64,000 nucleotides of DNA from Sphingomonas mucosissima. Its GTDB lineage: Bacteria > Pseudomonadota > Alphaproteobacteria > Sphingomonadales > Sphingomonadaceae. Positions 17,138 through 27,491 of this stretch are shown piece by piece. Positions within the stretch are counted from its first letter, which is position 1. Every line of letters begins with the position of its first letter. Both the position numbers and the translations under genes were made by a program. The stretch is from positions 1 to 64,000 of the forward strand of contig NZ_NBBJ01000004.1 of the NCBI RefSeq assembly GCF_002197665.1. The letters run 5' to 3'. The notes below the pieces were generated by a model. The model searched no databases and was not told the origin of the DNA. It saw only the letters and a list, made by a program, of their open reading frames with translations.

Positions 17138-18175
17138 TTGCTCCAGGGGTCTTTTCTGCCGCTCGATCGCTTTCCGCTTGCCGTTCGCCCCTTTGTGGCC
17201 TGGGCAGCAACATTCGTGGCGGTCGCAATCGCACTCTGGATCCGGCATGCCGCGGATGGCGCGCTGCCGCCCGGTTTTCCGTTTCTAAGCTTCTTTCCTG
17301 CCGTGATCCTGGTGTCGATGCTGTTCGGCGCCCGCTACGGCGCGGTCACGGCGGCAGCAGGCGGCGTGCTCGCGTGGTATTTCTTCATCCCGCCGCGCCA
17401 CACCTTCAATCTGGACGTCGGCTCGCTCACGGCCATGGGCTTCTACACGCTCGTGGTGGTCACCGATGTGCTGATCATCCACTGGCTACAGCGTGCCAAC
17501 GGGCATCTCGCCGCTGAGCGCGAGCGTAGCACCGCCCTTGCTCGCACCAGTGCCTTGTTGTTCGACGAATTGCAGCACCGGGTGTCCAACAACCTGCAGG
17601 CGGTCGCCGGTCTCCTCGTCCTGCAACGCCGCCGGCTGGCCGATCCGCAGGCGGCCGCCGCGCTCGCTGAAGCCTCGCAGCGCGTCGCCTTGATCGGGCG
17701 GATCAGCCGCCGCCTCTACGATGCCGATGAAAACGGGAAGGGCCTCGCCGCCTTTCTCACCGCCCTGCTGGACGATGTGGTGGAAGCGAACGGCCGCAGC
17801 GACATCGCGCGCAGGGTGGATTGCCCCCCCGATCTGCGCCTTTCCACCGAACAGGCGCTGCCCGTCGCGCTGGTTGTCGCCGAGTCGATCGCCAATGCCA
17901 TCGAGCACGGCCTTCCCGATCATCTCGCACCAACCATCGCGATCGAGGTGCTGGCCGTCGATGGGCAATTGCGCATCAGCGTGATCGACAATGGCGGCAC
18001 GCTCCCTGCCGATTTCTCGGCCGAGGCGACCAACAGCCTGGGCCTTTCGATCGCGACCATGCTCGCCCACCAGACGGGCGGCAGCTACACGGTTACCGGC
18101 GGCCCCGAAACCCGCGCCTGCCTCGTTCTGCCGCAGGCCCAAGGTGCCCAGGATGGCGGCAAACACGCCGGCTAG
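17138..18175 (+). CDS. membrane sensor histidine kinase, DUF4118 plus HisKA_2/HWE type
   Basis: About 345 residues. The N-terminal part holds three or four membrane helices of the KdpD-like DUF4118 kind: AWAATFVAVAIALWI, FPAVILVSMLFGARYGAVTA, AGGVLAWYFFIPP and GFYTLVVVTDVLIIHWL. It is followed by ELQHRVSNNLQAVAGLLVLQ, the phospho-acceptor H box of HisKA_2 kinases. The HATPase domain has VVAESIANAIEHGLP (N box) and ISVIDNGGTLP (G1). Start is probably TTG 17138. No response regulator is adjacent, so it is an orphan. Sphingomonads use such kinases in the general stress response, but nothing here proves that. Confidence 0.85.
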   Translation: MLQGSFLPLDRFPLAVRPFVAWAATFVAVAIALWIRHAADGALPPGFPFLSFFPAVILVSMLFGARYGAVTAAAGGVLAWYFFIPPRHTFNLDVGSLTAMGFYTLVVVTDVLIIHWLQRANGHLAAERERSTALARTSALLFDELQHRVSNNLQAVAGLLVLQRRRLADPQAAAALAEASQRVALIGRISRRLYDADENGKGLAAFLTALLDDVVEANGRSDIARRVDCPPDLRLSTEQALPVALVVAESIANAIEHGLPDHLAPTIAIEVLAVDGQLRISVIDNGGTLPADFSAEATNSLGLSIATMLAHQTGGSYTVTGGPETRACLVLPQAQGAQDGGKHAG

Positions 18176-18232
18176 CCGGGCCGTCTGCCCGCACAGCCCC
18201 GCGTCGGGGCTGAACGGGAGCGCCGCGCACTT

Positions 18233-19006
18233 CTAGTTGCGGAAGCTGGGATCGATCCGGTCGAGCTTGCGCAGCAGCGCCGGCCACGCGAGCTTCTCGG
18301 CGAGCTTGCCCATGCCCGTCGGCGCGCTCTGCCCGGCAACCTTCTCCTCCACGCCCTGCGGCGGGTTGTTGAGGTTCTCACGGCCCGCCGACAGCATCAG
18401 CACCTGCGCCTCGCATGCGCGCTCGAGGAAATAGAGCCGCAGGAAGCACGACGCGACGCTGTCACCCACCGCCAGCGTGCCATGGTTGCGCAAGATCATC
18501 GCATGCTTGTCGCCGATGTCCGCGACCAGCCGCGCGCGCTCGTCGAGGTCAGTCGCGATGCCCTCATAGTCGTGGTAGGCGACATTGTGCTGCGCGATCA
18601 TCGCCGTCTGGGTGTGCGGCAACAGCCCGAACTCCATCGCACTGACCGCCTGGCCATGCGGCGTGTGGAGATGCATCACCGCGGCGGCATCTTCGCGCGC
18701 CATGTGGATCGCCGAGTGGATGGTGAAGCCGGCCGGGTTCACGGGATGATCGGTATGGCCAACCGGATTGCCCTCGACGTCGATCTTGACCAGGCTGGAG
18801 GCGGTGATCTCCTCGAACATCATGTCGTACGGGTTGATCAGGAAATGATGCTCCGGCCCCGGCACGCGCGCCGACAGGTGCGTGAAGATCAGATCGTCCC
18901 AACCGTACAGCGCGACGAGGCGGTACGCCGCCGCGAGATCGACTCGCGCCTCCCACTCGCCGGGGGCATATTGGATGGTGTTATCGACCGATGCCAGCGT
19001 GGCCAT
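18233..19006 (-). CDS. class II aldolase/adducin domain protein
   Basis: A 257-residue protein. Zinc-site and family motifs: YGWDDLIFTHLSARVPG, HHFLINPYDMMFEEITASSL, AAAVMHLHTPHGQAVSAM (the HLH metal ligands) and MILRNHGTLAVGDSVASCFL (third His). It resembles adducin-like class II aldolases of unknown substrate rather than fuculose aldolase. The ATG at 19006 has AGGAGAGC upstream. It is encoded downstream of the alcohol dehydrogenase on the same strand, but with a 264-bp gap holding an inverted repeat, so an operon is doubtful. Confidence 0.88.
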   Translation of the reverse strand: MATLASVDNTIQYAPGEWEARVDLAAAYRLVALYGWDDLIFTHLSARVPGPEHHFLINPYDMMFEEITASSLVKIDVEGNPVGHTDHPVNPAGFTIHSAIHMAREDAAAVMHLHTPHGQAVSAMEFGLLPHTQTAMIAQHNVAYHDYEGIATDLDERARLVADIGDKHAMILRNHGTLAVGDSVASCFLRLYFLERACEAQVLMLSAGRENLNNPPQGVEEKVAGQSAPTGMGKLAEKLAWPALLRKLDRIDPSFRN

Positions 19007-19128
19007 GGCGTGCTCTCCTGATTGCTATTTGCGCCGATCATAACGGCGTGGCGGGACAGGAGCAATCGAGCCGCACCCCACGCGGAGCCGTGCGAAAACG
19101 CACCGACGATCGACAAGTGCAGAAAACG

Positions 19129-19181
19129 AATGTTGAGGAAGTTGAGGCGATAGCGCGTTTTTCTCCAACACCCTCAACATT
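19129..19181. repeat. perfect 10-bp inverted repeat between ADH and aldolase genes
   Basis: AATGTTGAGG (19129-19138) and CCTCAACATT (19172-19181) are perfect reverse complements separated by 33 bp, with a second GTTGAGG just inside the left arm. It may be an operator with paired sites or part of a hairpin. Confidence 0.5.
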
Positions 19182-19270
19182 GGCGGCGATCGGCAACAGG
19201 GCGGGAGATGGGTGCGTCATCATCGCCGCTTAGAACATGATCCGTGCCATGTAGGACAGACGCCGGCGGA

Positions 19271-20305
19271 TCACTCCGGCGTCATCACCACCTTCAGCGC
19301 CTCGCGCCTGTCGAGGATCGCATAGGCCTCGGCACCCTGCGACAGCGGCAGTCGGTGCGAGATGTAGCGTTCGGGCTTCAACTGCCCCTTCTGCACCATC
19401 GGGATAAGTTCCTGCCACCAATGCGGCACGGAACAGGTGCCGGTGCGGAACGTCAGCCCGCTCGCAAAGGCGCGCTCCATCGGGAAGGGGAAGCGCCGCG
19501 TCTGGTTGACGCCGAGGCAGGAGACGGTGCCCCATTTCCCCACCAGCCGAAGCGACAGGTCGATCGTCGCGTCAGCGCCCACCGCCTCAACGACGCTGCT
19601 GCACATCCGGCCCTTGGTGTCTTCGCGGATGAACGGCACGGCTTCTGCCGGATCGACGCCGACCGCGCCCAGCCCTTCCGCGATCGCGCGCCGCTCGGGC
19701 ACCAGATCGATCGCATAGACCCGCCCCGCGCCCACCGCGAGACAACCTTCCACCGCCATCAGCCCGATCGGGCCGAGCCCCACCACCGCGACGCTCGCGC
19801 CCGGCTTGATGTCGGCATTGCGCACCGCCATCCAGCTGGTCGGCAGCGCATCGGTCAGCATCAGCGCTTGTTCGTCGGTGATCCCTTCCGGGATGCGCCG
19901 GGCGTTTACGTCGCCTGCGGGCACGCGCACCGCTTCCGCCTGGCTCCCCTGCAGCGCCGCCGACAGTCCGTAGCAGCCCAAGGCATTGTTCTCGCACTCA
20001 TGCACCCGGCCCATCAGGCAGCCGGGGCAGGCGCCGCAGCCGACCGCGGCGGAGATCATCACGCGATCCCCTGATTTCAGGGTGCGCACCGCGCGCCCCG
20101 TCTCGACCACTTCGCCCACCGCCTCATGGCCGACGCAAAAGCCCGTATCCTCGGAAAAGCCGTGGCCGTGATAGATGTGCAGATCGCTGCCGCAGATCGC
20201 GCAATGCTTCACGCGGACCAGCACGTCGCGATCGTCCTGCAACGCTGCGTCCTCAGTCGATCCGTACTGGATGTCGCGCGCGCCGAAATACCGCAAAGCC
20301 TTCAT
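19271..20305 (-). CDS. zinc-dependent alcohol dehydrogenase (MDR family)
   Basis: A 344-residue medium-chain dehydrogenase. Catalytic zinc ligands lie in KHCAICGSDLHIYHGHGF and CVGHEAVGEV. The structural zinc has four Cys in CGACPGCLMGRVHEC. The Rossmann motif is VAVVGLGPIGLMAVEGCLAV followed by YAIDLVPERRAIAEGLGA. The length and GCYGLSAALQGSQAEAVRVP point to the threonine/glutathione-independent formaldehyde dehydrogenase-like branch; the substrate is uncertain. The start at 20305 is supported by GGGGAGCGG; the frame is open further upstream without signal. Divergent from clpB. Confidence 0.9.
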   Translation of the reverse strand: MKALRYFGARDIQYGSTEDAALQDDRDVLVRVKHCAICGSDLHIYHGHGFSEDTGFCVGHEAVGEVVETGRAVRTLKSGDRVMISAAVGCGACPGCLMGRVHECENNALGCYGLSAALQGSQAEAVRVPAGDVNARRIPEGITDEQALMLTDALPTSWMAVRNADIKPGASVAVVGLGPIGLMAVEGCLAVGAGRVYAIDLVPERRAIAEGLGAVGVDPAEAVPFIREDTKGRMCSSVVEAVGADATIDLSLRLVGKWGTVSCLGVNQTRRFPFPMERAFASGLTFRTGTCSVPHWWQELIPMVQKGQLKPERYISHRLPLSQGAEAYAILDRREALKVVMTPE

Positions 20306-20500
20306 GATCCGCTCCCCACTGGTTTTGCTTAGCGGAGCGGAACAGCGCGCCCACGTCAACCACGCGTCGAACCTGGGGCATTCCCGGATACCCGCCCTCC
20401 CCGCGACGCGGAAAAAGGCCGGCGAGCTTTTGGACGGGACAGACAACATCGCTCTGGACGCGCTTCACCCGCATCACCATTCTTTCTCTAACGTCACATC

Positions 20501-20524
20501 TTGTGTTGCATAACAGCAACACAA
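20501..20524. promoter_or_regulatory. perfect inverted repeat TTGTGTTGC-N6-GCAACACAA upstream of clpB
   Basis: The 9-bp arms are perfect, the spacer is ATAACA, and the element lies 30 bp before the clpB start. It is not the CIRCE element. It could be an operator or a 5'-UTR hairpin in clpB mRNA. A six-base core of the same repeat with identical spacing lies near 14962. Confidence 0.5.
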
Positions 20525-20553
20525 CATGATGCTCGAAGGATACAGGCACTCCC

Positions 20554-23133
<2,580 letters not shown>

Positions 23134-23145
23134 ACAAACCCACCC

Positions 23146-23241
23146 CGTCATGCCGGGCTCGTCCCGGCATCCAGCCGTCCGCGCGCGCCAACAAGCGAAG
23201 GTACGTGGAGGCCTGGATGCCGGGACGAGCCCGGCATGACG
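23146..23241. repeat. dispersed palindromic repeat, copy downstream of clpB
   Basis: Arms CGTCATGCCGGGCTCGTCCC and GGGACGAGCCCGGCATGACG are perfect reverse complements about 55 bp apart, and the homology continues inward with CATCCAG/CTGGATG. It lies 12 bp after the clpB stop and may act as a transcript-end hairpin. Confidence 0.85.
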
Positions 23242-23262
23242 ACAACGCCCCCTCTCCTCCGC

Positions 23263-23287
23263 TCGTCCCGAGCCTGTCGAAGGACGT
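23263..23287. repeat. second short dispersed repeat (GAGCCTGTCGAAGGACG type)
   Basis: CGCTCGTCCCGAGCCTGTCGAAGGACG resembles the widespread 'CCTTCGACAGGCTCAGGACGAG' repeat seen in sphingomonad intergenic regions. A single copy was noticed here. Confidence 0.5.
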
Positions 23288-23350
23288 TAGCAGCACCACC
23301 GCGCACGGCATGCGCTTCGACAGCGCAGCACGAATGGCGCAGTAAACGCG

Positions 23351-24172
23351 TCAATGATCGTGGTGGTCGTGCCCGCCCGCTACCGCGTGCAGCGCCTCCA
23401 GCACCTCGTCCATCCGCGCCGGATCACCGATCGCCAGCACCTGGCCGGTGCTAGCCTCCGTCAGGGGATCGCCGTTCCAGTCGCACATCCGCCCGCCCGC
23501 GCCCTCGACGATCGGCGCCAGCGCGGCGAAATCGTGCAGCGCCAACCCGCCCTCGCACACGATGTCGAGATGCCCGCTCGCCAGCAGCCCGTAATTGTAG
23601 CAATCGCCGCCATAGACCGGCCCCTGCCGCGCATGCCCGCCCGAAACCGCCGCGACCAGCGCTAGGAAAAACGGCACTTCGTCATCGTTGAAGGCATGTG
23701 GGCTCGTCGTCGCGAGGATCGCACCCTCCACCGCGCGGCAGGCACGCGTGCGCACCGGCGCGCCGTTGAACAGGGTCGGCCGCCCTGCCGCACCGATCCA
23801 GCGCTCGCGCTGCACCGGCTGATCGATCACGCCCATCACCGGCCAGCCATCCTCGACCAGCGCCACCAGCGTGCCGAAGATCGCCCGCCCCACGGTGAAG
23901 CTGCGCGTCCCATCGATCGGGTCGAGTACCCAGCGGCGCCCCGTCACGCCCTCCTTGACGCCATATTCCTCGCCATGCACCGCGTCGCCGGGCGCTTCGG
24001 CGTCTAGGATGCGCCGCATCGCCGCCTCCGCCGCGCGATCGGCGAGCGTCACGGGCGAATGATCGTCCTTCATCTCGGTGCCCAGCTCCCCACGAAAATA
24101 GGGGCGGATCGCTTCGCCCGCGGCATCGGCGAGACGGTGGGCGAGATCGAGGTCAGCTTGGCGGATCGGCAT
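23351..24172 (-). CDS. hisN: inositol-phosphatase family protein, probable histidinol-phosphatase
   Basis: A 273-residue Mg-dependent phosphatase of the IMPase/FBPase fold. Motifs: SPVTLADRAAEAAMRRIL (metal Asp), HGEEYGVKEG (metal Glu), VLDPIDGTRSFTVGRAIFGT (DPIDGT metal motif) and ASGHLDIVCEGGLALHDFAA (the C-terminal WD/HD site). Features such as GDCYNYGLLASGHLDIV match HisN-type histidinol-phosphate phosphatases, the eighth step of histidine synthesis, better than inositol phosphatases. The C-terminus ends in a short His-rich tail, GGHDHHDH, which could bind metal. Encoded alone, convergent with clpB. Confidence 0.8.
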   Translation of the reverse strand: MPIRQADLDLAHRLADAAGEAIRPYFRGELGTEMKDDHSPVTLADRAAEAAMRRILDAEAPGDAVHGEEYGVKEGVTGRRWVLDPIDGTRSFTVGRAIFGTLVALVEDGWPVMGVIDQPVQRERWIGAAGRPTLFNGAPVRTRACRAVEGAILATTSPHAFNDDEVPFFLALVAAVSGGHARQGPVYGGDCYNYGLLASGHLDIVCEGGLALHDFAALAPIVEGAGGRMCDWNGDPLTEASTGQVLAIGDPARMDEVLEALHAVAGGHDHHDH

Positions 24173-24236
24173 TCGCCAGCCCTATCGCCCCGCAACGCGC
24201 AGCGCTAGAACGGCTGCAACTTTCGGGAGTTGCTCC

Positions 24237-24779
24237 ATGCGCCGCTATCTCGCCACCGCTGCCGTTCTTGCCTCGCTCGCCATCGCCGCGCCGGCGAGCG
24301 CCGTCCTCCCGGTTGGGGCCAAAGCACCCGATTTCACCACCCGCGGTGCCGTCGCCGGCAAGGTCGTGAACGTCAATCTCGCACGCCAGCTGAAGAAGGG
24401 GCCGGTGGTGCTGTACTTCTTCCCGGCAGCCTTCACCGCCGGCTGCAATGCCGAGGCCCGCGCCTTTGCCGAGAACATCCCCGCCTTCCAGGCCGCCGGC
24501 GCCACCGTCATCGGCATGTCGGCCGACAGCGTGGAGGACCTGACGAAATTCTCCGCCGCCGAATGCGCGGGCAAGTTCCCCGTGGCCAGCGCCGGTCCGC
24601 GAGTCGTCGCTGGCTATGACGTCGCGCTCGGCCGGCAGATCAAGGGGCGCGATGCCACGCGCCGCACCAGCTACGTCATCGATCGCACCGGGCGAATCGC
24701 CTATGTTCACGACGATTTGTCGGCCGACCGCCACGTCGCGCTGACGCTGGAAGCGGTGAAGCGTCTCTCGCGTTCCTGA
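24237..24779 (+). CDS. exported peroxiredoxin (AhpC/TSA, BCP-like)
   Basis: A 180-residue protein with signal peptide MRRYLATAAVLASLAIAAPA ending near ASAVL. The thioredoxin-fold part has the peroxidatic motif YFFPAAFTAGCNAEARAFAE (Cys after TAG; the usual T..C motif) and VIGMSADSVEDLTKFSAAEC. The latter Cys may be resolving, as in 2-Cys or atypical BCP enzymes. It would reduce hydroperoxides in the periplasm. Start supported by GGGAG seven bases upstream. It precedes the GGDEF gene by about 105 bp. Confidence 0.88.
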   Translation: MRRYLATAAVLASLAIAAPASAVLPVGAKAPDFTTRGAVAGKVVNVNLARQLKKGPVVLYFFPAAFTAGCNAEARAFAENIPAFQAAGATVIGMSADSVEDLTKFSAAECAGKFPVASAGPRVVAGYDVALGRQIKGRDATRRTSYVIDRTGRIAYVHDDLSADRHVALTLEAVKRLSRS

Positions 24780-24884
24780 TTGAAGTGCAGCCAGAGCAAC
24801 GATATTTTAGTTTCTGCGGCGGATAGGGAGATGCCGAAACGCACGACGCGGGTGAACGCCAGGGTGGGGCGGGGGACGGAGAGC

Positions 24885-25925
24885 ATGGCTGAGTTCCCCA
24901 GACAGAAAGACGACGAGCTGTACAAAGCGGTCGGTCAATTTTTGTCTGACCAGAAGCTGAGCGTCGAACCTGCCAATTACGCCTTCGCCTACCGGGTGCT
25001 GAGCGACCCGGCCGGCCCGTTGGCACGTTCCGTCGCCGCGCTTACCGACGGCGGCGTGAGGCTGACCGCGCACGACATAGCGGAGCTCGGTGGCCCGGAA
25101 GCGGCAAGCGGCGCGCCTCAGCCATGCCTCGACGAAGGACTGGCCGAGCCGCACACCGCGCGCGTCGCCGCAGAGGCTGAGGCGATGATCGCGCGCGCGG
25201 AGATGCAGGTCGCGGATTTCTCCCGTGCGGTTCGCTCCATTCACGAGGAAACCAGCGGCTTTGGGCGTGATCTCGCCGCCAGCGCGGCCGCCATGCGAAT
25301 GGCGGCGCCGGTTGCCGGTCTCGATGAGGTGGTTCGGCTGACCGCCGCGATGATCGATCGCGCTCATGCCGCCGAACGCCGCATGGCGGCGGCCGAACAG
25401 GAGGCCGAAGCGCTGCGTAGCGCTTTGGACGAGGCGCACGGCACCGCTCGCCGCGATCCCTTGACCGAACTGGCGAACCGTCGCGCGTTTGACGAGGCCT
25501 ATGCCGGTCTGCCGCCGGGAACGCCGATCGCCCTGGCGCTGTGCGATATCGACCACTTCAAGCGCGTGAACGACGAATTCGGACACGCCGTCGGTGATCG
25601 CGTGTTGCGCGCGGTTGGCGCGACGATCGCCGGCGAATGCGCCAGCGCGGTGGTTGCTCGCTACGGCGGGGAAGAATTCGCCTTGCTGTTCGTCGGGGTA
25701 GATAGCGACGCCGCAATCGCGCTGGTCGATCGCGCCCGCAGCGCCGTCGCCGCACGGCGCTTCCGCTCACGCGCGACCGATGCGCCAATCGGCGTTGTCA
25801 CCATCTCCGGCGGCGTTGCAGCCGGCACCAGCGACGAACCACGCGAGGCGCTTTATGCCCGCGCAGACGCCGCCTTGTATCGTGCGAAGGCAGCCGGGCG
25901 GAACTGCGCATTTTGCGCCGCATGA
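24885..25925 (+). CDS. GGDEF-domain protein (probable diguanylate cyclase)
   Basis: About 346 residues. The N-terminal half is helical, without membrane segments, and has a predicted coiled coil before the catalytic domain (AAERRMAAAEQEAEALRSAL). The GGDEF domain begins RRDPLTELANRRAFDEAYAG. The substrate-binding block is ALALCDIDHFKRVNDEFGHA and the signature loop is RYGGEEFALLF, an active GGEEF. The usual RxxD inhibitory site is not visible five residues before it. It makes cyclic di-GMP. Start chosen at 24885 because of GGAGAG; TTG 24780 and ATG 24831 are poorer. Confidence 0.88.
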   Translation: MAEFPRQKDDELYKAVGQFLSDQKLSVEPANYAFAYRVLSDPAGPLARSVAALTDGGVRLTAHDIAELGGPEAASGAPQPCLDEGLAEPHTARVAAEAEAMIARAEMQVADFSRAVRSIHEETSGFGRDLAASAAAMRMAAPVAGLDEVVRLTAAMIDRAHAAERRMAAAEQEAEALRSALDEAHGTARRDPLTELANRRAFDEAYAGLPPGTPIALALCDIDHFKRVNDEFGHAVGDRVLRAVGATIAGECASAVVARYGGEEFALLFVGVDSDAAIALVDRARSAVAARRFRSRATDAPIGVVTISGGVAAGTSDEPREALYARADAALYRAKAAGRNCAFCAA

Positions 25926-26085
25926 TGGCATGAGCCGCCAACGCTATCTGGCACCATACGCTAATCGGCGCGCAGCCTGATCCTAAGTCCTTGAAGTTCC
26001 ACAATCGGTTGAAGTTGGCACGCCCCCTGCAAAGCGGATGGCATAGGCGCCGGATCGTCCGGCCCCAACGTCAAGGAGATCGAAC

Positions 26086-26196
26086 ATGGCCAATCGTCTG
26101 AACCAGCTTCACCTGCAGGTCGCCAGCTTCGTGGGCGCCGTTGCTTTCGCGGCGCTGATGATCGGCGCTGCCGTTCCGGTCGTTCCGGTCGCCTGA
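26086..26196 (+). CDS. 36-residue small membrane/secreted peptide
   Basis: MANRLNQLHLQVASFVGAVA is followed by FAALMIGAAVPVVPVA and stop. One hydrophobic helix makes it a candidate small membrane protein. The ribosome-binding site is excellent (AAGGAG, eight bases before the ATG), and a small leading region precedes it, which argues that it is translated. No family name is offered. A second tiny hydrophobic ORF follows at once. Confidence 0.6.
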   Translation: MANRLNQLHLQVASFVGAVAFAALMIGAAVPVVPVA

Positions 26197-26223
26197 CCGG
26201 AACACCCCTTTCACGATATCGGG

Positions 26224-26322
26224 ATGATGATCATGATCCGCTCCGCAATCCTCGCGCTGGCCGCCCTGGTGAGCGCTTCCTCGCTTCTCGCCTATGTCGA
26301 TGCCGCCGCAAGCGTCGTCTGA
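26224..26322 (+). CDS. about 32-residue small hydrophobic peptide
   Basis: Starts with stacked ATG codons (26224, 26227, 26233); from the last it reads MIRSAILALAALVSASSLLA and ends YVDAAASVV. It looks like a signal-peptide-like or single-pass peptide. Its 3' end overlaps the end of the convergent YbhB-like gene by 31 bp. No strong ribosome-binding site; coupling to the preceding small ORF is possible. Confidence 0.4.
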   Translation: MMIMIRSAILALAALVSASSLLAYVDAAASVV

Positions 26323-26924
26323 GCGCCGCTGACCGTCGCTTCCTCGCCGCGCGAATAGGTGCCGATCAGCAGTCCCGCCGCCAGTACGTGCCCCGCCATC
26401 GCGCGGATCAGGGCGGAGCGACCGGGCGATTGGCCTGGATCCTCCACCCCGCCGTCCAGCGCGAACAGCTGAAACACATAGCGATGCTCGCCATGGCCGG
26501 TCGGCGGATCGGGCGGCAGCCAGCCTTCGCCGAGGTACGAATTACGCCCCACATCGCCCGTGTCGGCATCGCCCGGCCCGTCAGCGACAATCGCGCCCTC
26601 GGCCAGGCGACCGGCATCCGCCGCCATGCCCCAGACGATGGCGTGAACCAGCGGCTGCGGGGTGGGTGCATCGGCATCTTCGACCAGCAAGGCGAGCGAC
26701 GCCGTTCCTTCGGGCAGCGGCCCCCAGACGAGCGGCGGCGACACGCCTTCTCCGTCGGCGGTGAAGCGCGGCGGCAAACGCGCGTCCTGCGCAAATGCCG
26801 GGCTCGAAAGATCGATCGCATCGAAGCGTCCGCCGAGTTCAGGCTGCACGATCGCCAATTTGCTGGCGCCGGCGCGGACATTGCCCAGGGTGCGGCCCAA
26901 CCAGGCGGGGATAAATTCGAGCAT
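26292..26924 (-). CDS. YbhB/YbcL family (PEBP, Raf-kinase-inhibitor-like) protein
   Basis: A 210-residue phosphatidylethanolamine-binding-protein fold. Motifs: FTADGEGVSPPLVWGPLPEG, LLVEDADAPTPQPLVHAIVW (the DPD-like and PxxHW-like ligand pocket), NSYLGEGWLPPDPPTGHGEH (the GYxGPxPPxGxHRY-like motif, here GHGEHRYVFQLFAL). Cellular role of bacterial PEBPs is unclear. ATG 26924 has AAAGGAGGTCG just upstream, a near-ideal ribosome-binding site. Divergent from the DUF1810 gene. Confidence 0.88.
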   Translation of the reverse strand: MLEFIPAWLGRTLGNVRAGASKLAIVQPELGGRFDAIDLSSPAFAQDARLPPRFTADGEGVSPPLVWGPLPEGTASLALLVEDADAPTPQPLVHAIVWGMAADAGRLAEGAIVADGPGDADTGDVGRNSYLGEGWLPPDPPTGHGEHRYVFQLFALDGGVEDPGQSPGRSALIRAMAGHVLAAGLLIGTYSRGEEATVSGAQTTLAAAST

Positions 26925-26990
26925 GGCGACCTCCTTTGCCCAACCAACGCACAAGCGGCATCCGCGATGCGTCCCGCGCGTTTCAGAGCG

Positions 26991-27410
26991 ATGACCGATC
27001 CGTTCCATCTCGGCCGCTTCGTCGCGGCGCAGGAAACCAGCCAGGCCGCCGCGCTGGCGGAGCTTCGCCGAGGGCGAAAGACCACGCACTGGATGTGGTT
27101 CATCTTCCCGCAGCTGCGCGGCCTCGGCCGGAGCGACACGGCAACTTATTACGGCATCGCCTCGCTGGATGAGGCGCGCGCCTATCTGCGCCATCCGCTG
27201 CTCGGCTCCCGCCTGATCGAGGCATGCGCCGCGCTCCTATTGGCGTCCGGATCCGCCGACGCGATCCTTGGCCCCGTCGACGCAATGAAGCTGCACTCGT
27301 CGATGACGTTGTTTGCCGCCGCCGCTGACGATCCCGCCCCATTCGACGCCGTCCTTGCCCGCTTTTACGGCGGCACGCGCGATGCCGCGACGATGGCCTT
27401 GCTCGGCTGA
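26991..27410 (+). CDS. DUF1810 family protein
   Basis: A 139-residue protein: MTDPFHLGRFVAAQETSQAA, the family motif KTTHWMWFIFPQLRGLGRSD, YYGIASLDEARAYLRHPLLG and DAMKLHSSMTLFAAA. DUF1810 is widespread in proteobacteria and is structurally related to small all-helical proteins of uncertain function. Full length. The weak ribosome-binding site and 66-bp divergent gap to the PEBP gene suggest a shared promoter region. Confidence 0.88.
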   Translation: MTDPFHLGRFVAAQETSQAAALAELRRGRKTTHWMWFIFPQLRGLGRSDTATYYGIASLDEARAYLRHPLLGSRLIEACAALLLASGSADAILGPVDAMKLHSSMTLFAAAADDPAPFDAVLARFYGGTRDAATMALLG

Positions 27411-27491
27411 TCATTCCTCTCGGGCCGGCTGGCAAGATCACCCGGACCTGCTAACCAGCCATAAACAAGGGTTTGCGGGTTGGGGATCGCG

